From Candidatus Atribacteria bacterium (GTDB lineage Bacteria; Atribacterota; Atribacteria; Atribacterales; Caldatribacteriaceae), in the NCBI GenBank assembly GCA_029982105.1, contig JARRCQ010000109.1, forward strand, positions 1-6,169: DNA of 6,169 bases, given 5' to 3'. Shown here piece by piece: positions 5,899 to 6,169 of this stretch. The notes beneath the pieces are model-generated. The model made no database searches and was not told where the DNA came from. It worked only from the letters and a program-made list of their open reading frames with translations. Positions within the stretch are counted from its first letter, which is position 1, and each line of letters opens with the position of its first letter. A program made the position numbers and the translations under genes.

Positions 5899-6169
5899 AG
5901 TGATGCTCCTAAAGCGCTGAGGTAAACTTCTGCCGGGAATTCTCCCTTTTTTACTACCAGAGGGGATATTTCCCCTATATTTACCGGTAAATTTTCTACT
6001 AAAATTTGTCGGAGAAAAACAATTCGCCCTCCTCCTCCAGTCAAAAAGAGGTTTCGAAGGGAGTTGGAGCCAAATTCAGTTTGTAAAAAGGAAAGAGACC
6101 TTCGGAGTTCGGTCACCATATCCCCACTGGTCTCAGAAATTGCTTCCTGTATCTGGTATGGGATATCTC
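5889..6169 (-). CDS. pilM: Type IV pilus assembly ATPase-fold protein PilM, C-terminal part (cut by window edge)
   Basis: Only the last 93 codons or so are present. The frame runs open to the right edge, so the Met codon at 6117-6119 is internal and not a start. PilM is a cytoplasmic actin-like (FtsA/ASKHA fold) protein that binds the N-terminus of PilN and connects the pilus motor platform to the inner-membrane complex. The visible part shows a helix ending LRRSLSFLQTEF, then LFLTGGGGRIVFLRQILVE. The second stretch is the family's strand plus Gly-rich nucleotide-binding turn followed by a helix. It ends with VYLSALGASLWS, matching the usual ALG end of PilM. The part between (GEISPLVVKKGEFPAEV) fits the strand that normally precedes the last helix. 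The gene stops with TAA at 5889-5891, inside pilN. Confidence 0.88.
   Translation of the reverse strand, partial: DIPYQIQEAISETSGDMVTELRRSLSFLQTEFGSNSLRNLFLTGGGGRIVFLRQILVENLPVNIGEISPLVVKKGEFPAEVYLSALGASLWS
5906..5910 (-). promoter_or_regulatory. Ribosome binding site of pilN within pilM
   Basis: AGGAG on the minus strand lies inside the last codons of pilM, 7 nt before the pilN ATG at 5896-5898. It fixes the pilN start and implies coupled translation with pilM. Confidence 0.75.

Noticed and set aside
6117..6119. ATG as the start of a 76-residue protein at the right edge
   Set aside because: The frame is open upstream to the window edge and the upstream residues fit PilM, so this Met is internal.

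Overview
This window looks like chromosomal DNA from a low-to-moderate GC, double-membraned bacterium. A secretin (an outer-membrane pore) and a lipoprotein without an Asp retention residue at +2 both point to an outer membrane. Strong AGGAGG-type ribosome binding sites, frequent TTG/GTG starts and Lys/Glu-rich proteins would suit a deep-branching anaerobe or thermophile such as Atribacterota, Dictyoglomota or Thermotogota. That is a weak guess; nothing here fixes the phylum.

Layout. (1) Positions 27-1511, plus strand: a complete two-domain ATPase of a simple-sugar ABC importer (RbsA/MglA/XylG family). It is probably part of an operon whose other genes lie to the left of the window. (2) Positions 1512-1629: a 118-bp convergent gap with no convincing terminator. 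(3) Positions 1630-6169, minus strand: one tightly packed type IV pilus / type II secretion-like assembly operon. In transcription order it reads pilM (3' end only), pilN, pilO, a PilP/GspC-like anchored protein, the secretin pilQ, and an unrecognised lipoprotein. The genes overlap by 4 to 19 bp, except for a 12-bp gap before the lipoprotein.

How the genes work together. PilM (cytoplasmic, actin-like fold) binds the N-terminal INLLP peptide of PilN. PilN and PilO are bitopic coiled-coil proteins that pair in the inner membrane. The PilP/GspC-like protein bridges from the inner membrane to the periplasmic N-domains of the secretin, through which a pilus or pseudopilus exits. The last gene, a lipoprotein with a probable Ig-like C-terminal domain, is not a known core part and is the least explained gene here.

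Points of interest. The secretin probably starts at a rare ATT codon, which restores a full signal peptide. The lipoprotein leader also resembles a type IV prepilin leader with the Glu displaced by one residue. The PilP slot is filled by a GspC-like membrane-anchored protein and not by a lipoprotein. I see no wholly new system; this is a recognisable pilus/secretion operon with a few unusual details.
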